Shown one piece after another: positions 43,101 to 54,089 of a stretch of DNA of 64,000 nt. The stretch is from Hawksworthiomyces lignivorus (Eukaryota > Ascomycota > Sordariomycetes > Ophiostomatales > Ophiostomataceae). Numbering within the stretch: the stretch's first letter is position 1; the number at the start of each line of letters is the position of its first letter. The stretch spans positions 1-64,000 of the forward strand of contig NTMA01000034.1 in assembly GCA_002917075.1 (NCBI GenBank), read 5' to 3'. The notes under the pieces were generated by a model. The model was given only the letters and a program-made list of their open reading frames with translations. It did no database searches and was not told the origin of the DNA. The translations under genes and the position numbers were made by a program.

Positions 43101-46075
43101 ATGCTGTCCAATCCTATCCCCAGCAACCCCCCCAGTGCTCTTCAGACTCGCCAACGGCTGCATAGGCGCCAGAAATCTACGCCCACAGCCTTTGAGACGA
43201 TGAAGATGACCTCAGGGAACCTGCCAACAACGCCGGCTGCCATGCAACAGCAACAGCGGCTGTCTGCTCAAGCCCAAGCCCAAGGACAAGCTCAGGCCCA
43301 GTCCCAGCAAGCACACATGCAGCGCGACCAGCGGCAACAGCCATCTCGCCAGCTTGGTCACCGCAGAGGTCTGAGCCTAGATACAAGACGGCAGCAGCTG
43401 CAGCAGCGCCAGCAAAGACAACAGCAGATCCAGCAAATGCAGCAGCAGCAGCAGCAGCTCATGGCAACGGCAACGCTAACAGGAGTCAACACTAATATCA
43501 ATAACACACTCCAGCAGGAAATGAGCAGAAGGGTAGGTATCACGAATACTAACCAAGGAACACCAACGACACCACAACAGCATGTTATGCGAGAAACGCA
43601 GCAGCAACACACAGTACGCCCGGGGGTCCCCAGCCAGGCCTTCATCAAGCAGTCTCGCGAGGAGGCTTACCTCCTTGCAGCCCAGAGACAACAACAGCAG
43701 CAGCAGCAGCAGCAGCAACAACAACAGCAACAGCAAGACTGCGTCACTGCTCCTTTTGACTTTTACAATGGGCCCGCCGCTGTCATGATGAGGAAGAGCC
43801 TCTCCGGCGGCGGCCTGCCCATGAACCAGCAAGATTTTCAGCTCTTCGGTAGTTCTGACCAGAGTGGCTTCGACTCTACCAACGCATTCATTAACTACCA
43901 AGATGCCAGCAATGCCATTGTTGCAGATTCGCCGCAGGGCTGGGTGTCTGAAGACGACACATCCAGCACCCGCCGTACTTCGCGCAGAATCAGCAATGGT
44001 ATCTTGGATCGCGTTGCTAAGTTTGAGAGCCTCAATGGGGATGGACTGCCCAGACCCGCTACGCCTCCTCACCAGAATGATAACGGTATGTGGAGGCTCA
44101 TGAACATAGATTTTGCAAGGCAAGAGATAGAATGATTAAGGCTGACTTGGATATAGCATATTTTCCCCCAACCCCAACGGAAACGCCTCATGAAAGAATG
44201 GCTAAGCTTGAAGGCCGTGCCCGGCCTGGCCGGTTTTCTGACAACTACGATGAGTCCATGGAAGAAACGATCAAACCGATGCGCACCCGTGGAAACCATT
44301 CCAACCGGTCGTCGGGCATCTTCGATGATATGCGTCAGCAAGCTGAGGCTGCCGCGGTCATGGCCACGCCTCCTCGTTCTAACATGATGCAAGTGCCCAT
44401 GACCCCAGCCGACTTTATGAATATGAGCAACATGAACGCAGAGTTCATCAAGATCCAAAACGGCAGTTTCGTTACCATTCCCGTACCAGCCGACATGCAG
44501 CACCTGTCCCCTCCTCTGTCGCAGCATCCAACACCGGCAGCCGTTCAAGGCGTTTTTGACAGCAGCATTATGAGTGCAGGTTCTGTCAGCAGTGCCAACC
44601 TCTTCGACAACAAGCCAGACCTATGGGCAACTGAATATGACGCGCAGTCCGCGATGTCGCCATTCGGTGGCGTCTCTGCTGTTTCGCCCTCCTATGTCGA
44701 AACTCCAGGCGCGTCTCGTCGCAGGTCTCCCCACAGGCGAAATGAGTCCGTTGCCAGCATTGCCAGCGCGGCGAGCATCGCCAGCATCAATATCGAAGAA
44801 ACCCGGACCGAGACTGGTGTCACTATGGACGACATTGCCGCGTACATTGAAGGGCCCAACCCCGTTGATGGCAAGTGGCGGTGTCTGTACGACGGCTGCG
44901 ACAAGCGCTTCGGCCGCAAAGAGAACATCAAGTCGCACGTCCAGACTCACCTCAATGATCGCCAGTACCAGTGCCCGCACTGCCAAAAATGCTTCGTTCG
45001 CCAGCACGACCTCAAGCGCCATGCTAAGATTCACACCGGGATTAAGCCTTACCCCTGCGAGTGCGGCAACAATTTCGCACGCCACGATGCCCTCACTCGT
45101 CATCGCCAGCGCGGCATGTGCATCGGTGCCTTTGATGGGGCTGTTCGCAAGGTGGGCAAGCGTGGCCGTCCGCGCAAATCTCGTCCCAACCTCGAGACGC
45201 GTCGGGAGAAGTCCTCCCGCACACGGTCAAAGAATAAGGAAGCGGGTGTCAATGGCGCTCAGACGTCGTCTCCTGAAGCATCGTCCCACTCTGGCTACTC
45301 AGACAGCTCGGCTGTCAACTCGCCGAGAACGGACGACTCCGACAACCCGTTTGACGACGAGCCTTTCGATGCCATGGATGAAGACTTGATGGACCTAGGT
45401 TTCGGATCGAGCACCAGCTCTGCGCAAGGAAATGTTACCAGCTCTACGATGAACCCTAGCGCACTGGCTGTTTCGTCAGCACCCATGCCGGGAGCCGGAA
45501 TATCCGCAGCGGAGATGGTCCGGATTATGCCCGTCGTCTCGCCGTCAGAGCATGCCGCAGCCCTCGCAGCTTCCCCGTCTGCCATGAGCCACTACTCGCA
45601 CGTGTCCCGCGCCTCGCTTCCCGGCTGCAGTGACAACGGCACAGTCCATGAGATTAGTGGCGAGGCGGACGGTGACGACCTTTTGCCTGCTAACCACCCA
45701 GCTTCTCCCGCCAAGAGCGTGGCCAGCCACTATACACATCATCCCACGACACCGCCCGAGCTGTCAGCGTCGAGCTCACCACCGCACTCTTCCTCAACGC
45801 GGTTTTTCGATTTGGATCCCAATTCGAGCTGCACCGAGGAAGATTCGATTGGTCTGAGTGCTCCGTTGACAAGCGGGTGCGGAACTCTGGGTATGGATGT
45901 TGGCGGCCTCTCGTCCAGTTCTCTGGATGACGACATTATGTTGATGAAATCGTTTACGTCCGATGACGTCCTCGTTCAGCTTGACAATTCAGGACTCAGC
46001 ATGCTGAATACTAGCAAGTTCGATGACGAGTACGGAATGTTCGCCAACAGCGATGACGTCTTCTTCGGCAATTGA
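43101..46075 (+). CDS. ACE2: Ace2/Swi5-type C2H2 transcription factor, 967 aa, 2 exons
   Basis: Exons are 43101-44085 and 44157-46075; the 71-nt intron has donor GTATGT and acceptor ATAG. Three tandem zinc fingers lie at about 569-650: CLYDGCDKRFGRKENIKSH, CPHCQKCFVRQHDLKRH, and the shorter CECGNNFARHDALTRH, followed by QRGMCIGAFDG. This arrangement and the linkers match Ace2/Swi5 of yeast and Ace2 of Aspergillus, which control cell separation, conidiation and wall genes. Directly after the fingers comes KRGRPRKSRP, an AT-hook-like, probable nuclear-localisation segment. The N-terminus is Gln-rich, with a CAG/CAA run (43687-43735) and the conserved HRRGLSLDTRR. A second conserved block reads TETPHERMAKLEGRARPG. 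The C-terminus is Ser/Asp-rich and probably activating. The ortholog call is by motif memory; a paralogous Swi5-type factor remains possible. Confidence 0.85.
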
Positions 46076-46964
46076 GCGGTCGAGATGCGATGGTGGTTAT
46101 GGTTTTCTCTTCTTCGCGATACTGGTTTCTTATTCTCGGCTTCGCTTTGCTTTTCGTGTACTACTAGGATATGATCTCTTCGACGAGTCCACGACAACAG
46201 GCGGCTTGAGGATATTAGGTTTATGTAATCTTGGGAGGGAAGGCGATAGGGTCTCACCTGTGTTGGATTTGACGATGCGCCTTCGATTCGAGCCGTTTTG
46301 CTTTTTCTTCTGATTTACTAGCGATCTCATGTAAATTAGAAGGATTAGATTTGGGGATTTGTTACTTTTTGATTTGGCTGGGCTTTTATCATGTTTTGTT
46401 AGTTCCTTTGGCGGAACGTTTTGGGAATTCTGAAATACAGGTGGGATTGCATCCGGAGTCAGTCAGGAATATGGGAAATCGGGAAAGGAAGAACAATAGG
46501 GAGAAAGCGGGAACCGAAGGGGACGGACAGGAGGACGATGGGGCCTGATCTCCCTTTAATTCGCTTGGGTTCTTCCGCCGCTTTTGCACGAACGACGATG
46601 GCTGGCCTCGATGTCCACCGCACATTTCAAATCACTTCATTTTCAGAATCCCAAGCTCTGCCAGCTTCCATAGTTAATTTCAATCGAGCAACGTTTGGCG
46701 GGATGTGCAAAACAAATCCATAATTGATCGTGATCATTCTGACTAAATTTGACGTTGCCGTCACATTAAGTTCACTAGACGAGGTAGCCACTGCTCAGCT
46801 GCGGTAGCTTTGATACTGAGAGAGAATCTAACCGTAATACTGTACTACATTTCCCGTGGGAATCCCAAACGTGCTTCGCCTGCTGCCTTGACATGGCCAC
46901 TGCATCTCGCTAGCCTCCGAGCACTGTCCTGCAGCATGGACCTCTCGTTCCGACCGGACCCCGG
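46076..46964. other. Convergent zinc-finger gene/arginase 3' region
   Basis: 3' flanks of two convergent genes. Short frames only; no gene seen. Confidence 0.5.
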
Positions 46965-48103
46965 CTATAACAGGCTCTCGCCGAGGGCGCACCGCACGAG
47001 CGAGCAGCCGGCGCGGACGGTCTCGTGGGCGCCGATGTCGTTCTCGGGCGCCAGGCTGGGGTTGACCTCGACGAGGTCGACGGCGACGAGCTGGCCGGTG
47101 GCGTGGACGCTCTCGCAGATGAAGTCGCCCTCGCGCAGGGTGAGGCCGCCGCGGACGGGGGTGCCGGTGGAGGGGGCCCACATGGGGTCGAGGGCGTCGA
47201 CGTCAAAGGAGAGGTGGATGGGAGTGTCGGCGCCGATGTGGGCGAGGGCCATCTCGACGACGCGGCCGATGCCGTAGCGGTCGACGTCGAACATGCTAAA
47301 GGCGCGGATGCCGTGCTCGCGCAGGATGCGCTTCTCGGGGGCGTCGACGTCGCGCAGGCCAATGTAGACGAGCTTGCTGGCGCTGAGGCGGTGCTCGGGC
47401 CCGAGCCAGCCGAAAAAGGCCGGGTCAGCGTCGGAAGCGATGCCCGTCAGAAACGCCACCGGCATGCCGTGCACGTTGCCGCTGCCGCTCGTCTCGGGCG
47501 TGTTGATGTCGGCGTGCGCGTCGACCCAGATGACGGCCAGCTCGCGCCCGCCGCCGCCGCCGCCGCCGCCCAGGCGCTCGCGCGTCGCCCGCGCCGTGCC
47601 CGCAATGGTGCCGATGGCGATGCTGTGGTCGCCGCCCAGCGTCAGCGTCAGCCGCCCCTCGCGCGCGTGCGCGTACACCTGGTCCGCGATGCGCTTGGTC
47701 ACCGCCGACACCGCCCGCGGGTTCTTCATGCCCCGGTAGTCCGGGTCGCTCGCCGGCACCAGGTCCGTGTACAGGTGCACCTGGTCGTCGCCGTGCAGCT
47801 TGTACCCCAGCTCGTCCCGCAGCTGCGACAGCAGGCCCGCCTCGATCAGCGCCGACGGCGCCGCGTCCACGCCGGGCTTGCACTGGAAAGCGGACGCTCG
47901 GGTCAGCCTTTCTCTGCTTTTCTTTTCTTCCAATTTTTTTTTCCTCTCGCCAAACTAGTGTTGGCCCTTCTGTCTCTCTCTTCTCTTACCTGTCCCCCAG
48001 AGAAGCCTACGGCCACCACGCCGAGGTCTTCATGGTTGCTGAGAAATTTAGGCTTTACCATGGATGTCGTCATGTTGCCGTCGTAAGTGCCGTTGGTGGC
48101 CAT
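46965..48103 (-). CDS. CAR1: Arginase, 343 aa, 2 exons
   Basis: Hydrolyses L-arginine to ornithine and urea, a cytosolic di-manganese enzyme of arginine catabolism. Exon 1 is 48103-47990 and exon 2 47882-46965; the 107-nt intron has donor GTAAGA and acceptor CCAG, giving GFSGGQ-CKPGVDAAPSAL. All ureohydrolase metal ligands are visible: His124 in GGDHSIAIGT, Asp159, His161 and Asp163 in DAHADIN, and Asp265 and Asp267 in SFDVDALDP. The substrate loop NTPETSGSGNVHGMP is intact, which separates arginase from agmatinase. A run of eight Gly (about 143-150) between the GGDHS strand and the next strand is an unusual loop expansion, encoded by a GC-rich tract. The N-terminal MATNGTYDGNMTTS extension lacks a clear mitochondrial signal. 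Confidence 0.96.
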
Positions 48104-50222
48104 GGTATGTGTGTGGTGAGAAAGTTGGGTAAAGAGAAGCAAAAAAAAAAAAAATTTAAAAAAATAAACAAAAAAAAAGCCACAAAGACACTTCAAGACA
48201 GGAACAAGAAAGTTGTCTCGAAATCAGGTCTCTTCGTGATAAGGATTGCCCTTTGTTGGAATGCGGTCGCTGTATATCTCTTGCAACCGAATCTAGCAAT
48301 TGTGTTGGCTTCAGCAGCCGCTGAGCAGTGGACAAGAGGGGGCAAGATCCGCCTGCAAGGGACAGCGCAGCTGTAGCTAAAGCAACAGGAACTAAATGCC
48401 GAAGAGAGAGATGGCTGCAAGTGAAGCAGCGCAGATGATTTGCCTTTGTTCTACACTAAAAAGGTTGCGAAAAAGCAGTTCTCCTAGTTTGAGATTTGAA
48501 TCTGCCTGCTTGTATTCGCGAATGTCTTTCTCAGGATGTAAATATCCTCAAAACGGCTTACGGACTGTCTATTTATAAGTGCCGCCTCTTCCAATCCCGA
48601 ACAGATCCAACGCTGCCTCTCTTTTTTCTTGCTTCACCTCCTTTCTCGGATGGTTACGGCTTCCTACCGTCGCAGAGGTGCCGGCTGACACCCTTTGCGA
48701 CCTTGCTTTCATTCCATTTGCGCGTATTCCCCCCCCGTCTTTTCTGGTCCGGGATGCGTTCTTATCAAGAACAGAGGCCTCGCCTCGAGGAACTGGAGCC
48801 GATTGCGGTTGACACCTCTTTCGATTGGACCGTTTGCCACCGCCATTAGGTAAAAAGCCAGCAACGCAGGGCATTTTCACACCGATAGAGGAGAGTTAGG
48901 GAAATCCATCAAGTCAGCGACCCGCCCCAAGAGCTGAAGCTACACCCCTAAGTGAAGGTAAGCTATACCCCTAAGTGAAGGTGCTCCTAGCTTGTTGCGC
49001 TGACGTAGTTTGGTGGCCATGGTAGCGTGTGGCTTGCAGCTTAATGGATCGCTTACCGTCGGGAGAGTCGGCGGTTTCACCTCTAAAGGCAAAGGCTGGA
49101 TCACGTGCGGGGCCTTTGTTGTGCTCGTTCGCCAGAGCATTTTTGCTGCCCTTTACGTAAATCTTGCGCAATCGGATAAGCCACGAAAGATGCGGACGAA
49201 CGAGGACGGGGGTTCTCTGATTGTTTATCAGACGGTCAGATTGCGCGGGATTCTGGCAATGGGCGATCAGTGCATTGCGAGTGCGACATTTCTGATAACA
49301 AGAGCCTTCATAACGATACACGATAGGCTACAGAAAGTGACGAAGACAATCGTATATCGAGATTTGTCTTGGATACGAGTAACTTGTATTTCATAGTTTC
49401 GAGCCAGTAAATGACGGATGTCTCTGTATATAAATCACACGACATGTTCTACTACAAGGGCTACTGATCGTTGCCTGGTGCGATAATGAGACTTGGGAAG
49501 ACTGAATTTTGTAGTTAAGGCTTAGATGGATTCCGATACTGTTTTCCAAAAGTTGCTTTACTATGTCAGCTTTCGTAGTTAAGACACCAGAGTCTTGCGA
49601 TACGATAGCCCTTCGGCGGAATTTGCCGAGAAGGCTGTCTTTTCAAGGAGAGCCGAGGCCTCACTTGAGAGATCGGAGGCTCTGCAGCTTAAGTATTGAG
49701 GGGGGGAAAAAAAAAGGGAAGACGTCTAATTGGCCGTGTGAATTATCTCGACCAGGTCTTGTGCTGTTGCCAATCTCTGGATTCGGCCAAGAAGCTCTCT
49801 ACAGTGAGGATAAAGAAGCTGTCGGCAGAATGGGATGCTTTTGTTGGTTGGCCAAGGACACCAGACAATCTCAGTGACGGCACAGCCGTTACGGTCGTCT
49901 GAATTCTGCCTGCCAATTTATTTTCCAAGTATTCTCACTTCACCATTCGACCATCTCATCTCGGCTAATGTTTGCCATGGCTCAATATCATATTGCGTCC
50001 TTACGCGTGGACAGCAGAAACAAAGAAGACAAAAAAAGAAGGGACAAAGAAGAGAATCGAATAGAGATGGAGATTTTTTCCCTCCTCAATCTTTCATTGT
50101 CCATCATCTGTAGGTGACACCGGGCATTTGGTTCTTCTAAAAGATATGCCAACTTGATTCGTAAATTCTACGAATGTCGACTTGGAAGGGCTTAATGAAC
50201 ACGGTCACCTAGACTCAGGACG
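48104..50222. other. Arginase upstream region and intergenic DNA
   Basis: No gene seen in 2.1 kb. A 23-bp direct tandem duplication (48938-48983) and a run of A near 48141-48176 are the only clear structures. Confidence 0.5.
48938..48983. repeat. Tandem 23-bp direct repeat, two copies
   Basis: AGCTACACCCCTAAGTGAAG plus GTA is followed at once by the same unit with two base differences. Meaning unknown; probably a replication-slippage duplication. Confidence 0.85.
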
Positions 50223-50264
50223 ATGCCTCGGAGACTTTGGGCACAGACTGGTCGCTTCCGGGCG

Positions 50265-50752
50265 ATGGATCTGCCTCGGTCGCTTGCAATTCTTGCCGCT
50301 GTCGTTTTCGTGCTAGCGAATCTGCGCCTGGCCGCAGCCGTACCGGTACAGAGCGGACATGGCGTTCACAGCGATCATGGGACACCGAAGGTGGTGACAG
50401 TTGGTGAGTTATTGCCCCTCGAGATCTCGCTGTTTTCCTGCTTCAATTCGCCTTGAGCCCTTCTTCTATGGCCGCTGCTCTCTCCTCTCTGTTTTCTTTA
50501 GTATTTCTTTTCAGCTTCCGCCAGCTAACTATAGCTACGTACACAGGTCCTACTAGAATGCTACGGAGCGATTGTTCGTTTACGTCCCAATGTCCCAGCT
50601 GCAAGGACATGGGCGTCAAGGGCCAGATTCAGTGCTGCTGGCCCATAGGGCAAGGTGGCGGATCGCCTTTCGCGGGGCCAGGCTTCTGTCTGTGTTCGCC
50701 GCCAGGGCTGAATGACTATTCGCAGTGCAACGGCGGCTACTGGGCAAGCTGA
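50265..50752 (+). CDS. Small secreted cysteine-rich protein, 114 aa, 2 exons
   Basis: Exon 1 is 50265-50403 and exon 2 50547-50752; the intron has donor GTGAGT, a GCTAAC branch site and acceptor ACAG. The frame is open to an ATG at 50223, but the ATG at 50265 starts directly with a signal peptide (MDLPRSLAILAAVVFVLAN followed by LRLAAA), so I prefer it. Cleavage after AAA or AVP is likely. The mature part of about 90 residues begins with a His/Gly/Ser/Asp stretch and holds eight cysteines (DC, QCPSC, QCC, FCLC, QC), enough for four disulfides, and is rich in Gly. I recognise no named family. Small, secreted and Cys-rich proteins in fungi are often effectors, antimicrobial proteins or wall proteins; which applies here is unknown. 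Confidence 0.72.
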
Positions 50753-51896
50753 GATTCTGCTATACCTGCACGCGGCCTGCGGAGGACTTTCGGTGAGCGT
50801 TTGCTGCGAGCCTCAGGTGAGCGCAAACCAGGATCACCGTCACAGCGAGACTACAAAACTGGGACGCCTTGTATGCTAGAGTAAGGACGACAAGTGTCCG
50901 AGAAAAGCGACGGCGGAACTTTCAAGGAGGAAAGGATCAAGGCTAGCGATGGAAAAAGGAGGTGGAAGTTCGACACTAAAAATACCAGCCAGTTATCCGC
51001 TTCAACGTGAACTGTGCGTGGTCCTGGTGGCAGGGTCGTCAAGGAAACGTTCGATAGAACATTTCTAGAAGTATCTAGCTATTCTGTGTAGAGAATCAAA
51101 GCAGGTGACGTGAATGCGAGGACGGAGCGAAACAAATGTGCGAGGCTGTGCGAATCGCTTGAACCGTTGATTTTGAGCCCCTCACGGCCACTTGTGTTCT
51201 GCACAGCTTCTCGTATTTTGAACCAGGGCTCACCAGGGGACCCATGTGCTCCAAGAAGACATCATTTCTTTTCTCTTCGGTCTTACTACCTTCCATTTAT
51301 GCATACGAGTTTGCTTACTTCTCTACTTCATTGTGATTGTCTCTTCGAACAATGCTCAGGCCACGCCAAGTCTACTGCAATCAATCTTGCCTGACAACAG
51401 CCAATGTGAGGTAGAGGCCTCTTCTGAGGACAGATGGAGACTAATAATCTTTCAATAGGTGACTCCTATTCTCTGTAAAAGCCAAAGCAGGCACAGAAAG
51501 AGAGGCAAAAGAATCAGGATCTATTATGAAATACTCCGTAAATAGCATATGGGATCTGTAAAAATGACCTGCAGTAGTCTTGAGGAAATGCGCTGAGAAA
51601 GATGAAAACGGTCTTCATTGCTATCCACTTGTGGCGTAGCAAAAGGCGGGTCGGCACCAGAACCCGCATACCGACTCTCTGATCCCAGATCTCAACGGCA
51701 GCGTCTTTTTTTTGAAACTCACCTTTCCTTCTTTGTTGTTCGCGTATGTACGTGTCCGCGTACTCCGTTCCTTAGACCAGTGGATGCTACCAACTTTATT
51801 TTATTTTATTTTATTTCGATTACCGCCTCTTTGCAGAGCAACAAATCTATTTCTTTGAGAGGGATATTTGCAGTCTTTGACCGTTGGTTGGACGAG
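50753..51896. other. Intergenic, no gene seen
   Basis: Short frames only. A TACTCCGTA nonamer lies at 51532-51540, and a TTTTA repeat near 51798-51818. Confidence 0.5.
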
Positions 51897-52373
51897 ATGG
51901 GATCGGCAATACGAGGTCTTGGCGGGTGCTACATGTCCATTTTTAACTCACTCTCCTCCGCGATTGGTAGGGCCGAGGAGTGTGTGCCTTGCCTCTGTGA
52001 CGTCGTTCGACCAGGACACTGCAGGCACAGGTCTGTGGCTCGCTGCATTGGCTCGTTTTTTTTCCTGGTCATTTAATTTTCTTTGTTTGTGCTTGGGCTT
52101 TGTTGCGGCCTGCACTAAAAGGGTGATCAGCGGCTGGGCAGGCATCACGAAGTGGGCTGTCGAAGAAGCAGGGCTAATTGCCGGGACGATCCTAGGAGAT
52201 GAGGCCGAGCAGCAAAGAAGAAAATACAGGAGGCAAGACTATACGAACAACATGAGTGAGTCTCTAGGGGGGAGTGCTCGCAAAGGGGAAGGGGAGCAAA
52301 AAAAAAAAAGTTGGTTCTAGCGTTCAATGCAGCGTTGTACCTCCCTTTCTGCGCTCGTAGAGCGATGTGGTGA
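51897..52373 (+). CDS. Possible small membrane-associated protein, 117 aa, 3 exons
   Basis: Proposed exons are 51897-51966, 52025-52255 and 52321-52373. Donors are GTAGGG and GTGAGT; acceptors are GCAG and CTAG. The joined frame has no stop, which supports but does not prove the model; the first intron lacks a clear branch site. The N-terminus MGSAIRGLGGCYMSIFNSL has a Gly2 suited to myristoylation and a nearby Cys. The next part is strongly hydrophobic (ARFFSWSFNFLCLCLGFVAAC), followed by an amphipathic helix and a charged Glu/Gln/Arg tail. It vaguely recalls small MG-starting hydrophobic fungal proteins, but I cannot assign a family. It could be chance. Confidence 0.35.
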
Positions 52374-52753
52374 TCGGCACGGCCTGGTTCACTAGGAATG
52401 AAGGAAGAGCGTGAGAGAGCGTGAGAGCGCGATGAAAAGCAGTAGTAGAAGAACTGCACACCAAAAATAACCTTAATCGTATTCGTCGGCTTGAGACAAT
52501 CTGCAAAAGAACGAAGTCACAGGGGGGGGGCGTAAAGCCAAGGAAATCGAAGGTGTAGCCAGGTATAAAGAGACAGGTGACAATCTGCTTAGACGAGGGC
52601 TTTGATGCTTTTCATTTCTCAATCCAATGCAACCTTATTTAAATTATCTGATATCTTGTACTCAATATATTTAAGCCTCAATCCATTCCGGGTATTTTAA
52701 CCTTTTCAACCTTCACGACAGAAGTGAACATCTTTATCCTTCATCTCTTCACC

Positions 52754-53427
52754 ATGGTTCAGGCAATGTCCCTCCTCGCTCCGGCGGTCGCTCTCTCAGC
52801 CGCCGCTGTGGCTTCAGCCATGCCAGCCGTGCAGCCGCTCGACTCCAACCCCGGCTGCACCGCCGATTCATTCAAAAGCTTCGATTGGACCGTCACGGGC
52901 TTCCAGTACAACGGCTCCTACATCTTCAGCACGCCGGCGCACCAGATCGACTCCGGCATCGTGGCGTTCAACGTCACCAACCCGGCTCTCACCTACCCCG
53001 CCGTCTGCACGGCGTACTCCACGCAGCTGGAGGACTTCTTCTACGGCAACATCATCTACAACTGCACTGGCGCTGGTCCCAACGGAGAGACGGCGACGAC
53101 GTTCGCTTTCAACTACCCGGGCCAGCAGCTCCAGGTCAACCAGACCTGGGTCTGCAGCGACTCAGACCCGCAGTATCCGTAGGCTTTTCCTTCCTCGTCT
53201 TTCGAGGCATGGACGTGTGTCCTGTCTCGCTCTGGTGCTCAACTGCTAACTGCTGCCACAGGGACACATTCGCGTTTGCCGGTACCGCAAACCTAACACT
53301 CGACTGCACCACAAGCAACTACCAAAATCCCAACTGGACGATAGGCGAAATCTACTCCAGCAGACAGGTGGCCTGCACCTCGCCCCCTTTTACGATTGCC
53401 CCGTACCTCGAGACAGTGGCGGCTTAG
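52754..53427 (+). CDS. Secreted glycoprotein of unknown function, 196 aa, 2 exons
   Basis: Exon 1 is 52754-53178 and exon 2 53262-53427; the intron has donor GTAGGC, a CTAAC branch site and acceptor ACAG, joining QYP-DTFAFAG. The frame is open to an ATG at 52724, but the ATG at 52754 (CACCATGG) begins a clean signal peptide (MVQAMSLLAPAVALSAAAVA, cleaved near ASA-MP). The mature protein has six cysteines and six N-glycosylation sequons (NGS, NVT, NCT, NQT, NLT, NWT). It alternates Thr/Phe/Tyr/Val in a pattern that suggests beta strands (FDWTVTGFQYNGSYIF...VNQTWVCSD). The pattern resembles secreted AA1-like/beta-barrel proteins of ascomycetes, but the match is from memory and weak. Probably extracellular or wall-bound. 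Confidence 0.75.
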
Positions 53428-54089
53428 AGGCTGCTTCTGATTTGAGTTTGAAGGAGGGATATATTAACAGCATATTTCGGTTCTTTTAGAAGAGGAGACC
53501 GGCGTTAACGCGTGTAAACAGGAAATTAGCCGCCGTTACATAGATAGCTGAAGAAATGTTCTCTTTTTGGCGTGGCCTATGAACAACAAAGAAGTGCAGA
53601 AACCCTTACATGGGAGATATAATGTATAGATGAAATATGGTTCAATCTGGGAACTTTAGTAGAAGATTTCCATACTGAAATAAGGAATAGAATTGTGTAA
53701 AAGACATTGGCTATGGATATCATACAAATATAAGTCATAGGAACTACCAAAATATTCCTTTCCAAGCTTTTCTAAAGCCCGCTTGCTTTCAGGCTTTCCT
53801 TTCCCACATAAAACAAAAACGCCAATAGTACGAAACAATATAAATAAGACGTCATACGCTGCAAGAGAGCAGCAATCATTTCCTCCCGGAATGTGCATTG
53901 CTCCTGGAAAGGTGAACTAAACATGAAGTGTTACACCTTGCCTTTCGCCAGGAACTGATATCTGGCTTCTGCAAGGGGTCTCGGCGACTATTTGTTGTTG
54001 AAATATCGTTTTTTGATGTTGTGTGCGAATCGCGAGCTGCGTATCTCAGCTCTCCAACATCTTCTTCATCTCTCTTTTAGCGAACAGTT
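53428..54089. other. Convergent intergenic region
   Basis: Between the secreted protein and the receptor gene. AT-rich; no gene seen. Confidence 0.5.

Noticed and set aside
47025..48086. 353-codon open frame on the plus strand
   Set aside because: Antisense shadow of arginase, whose catalytic motifs are all on the minus strand.
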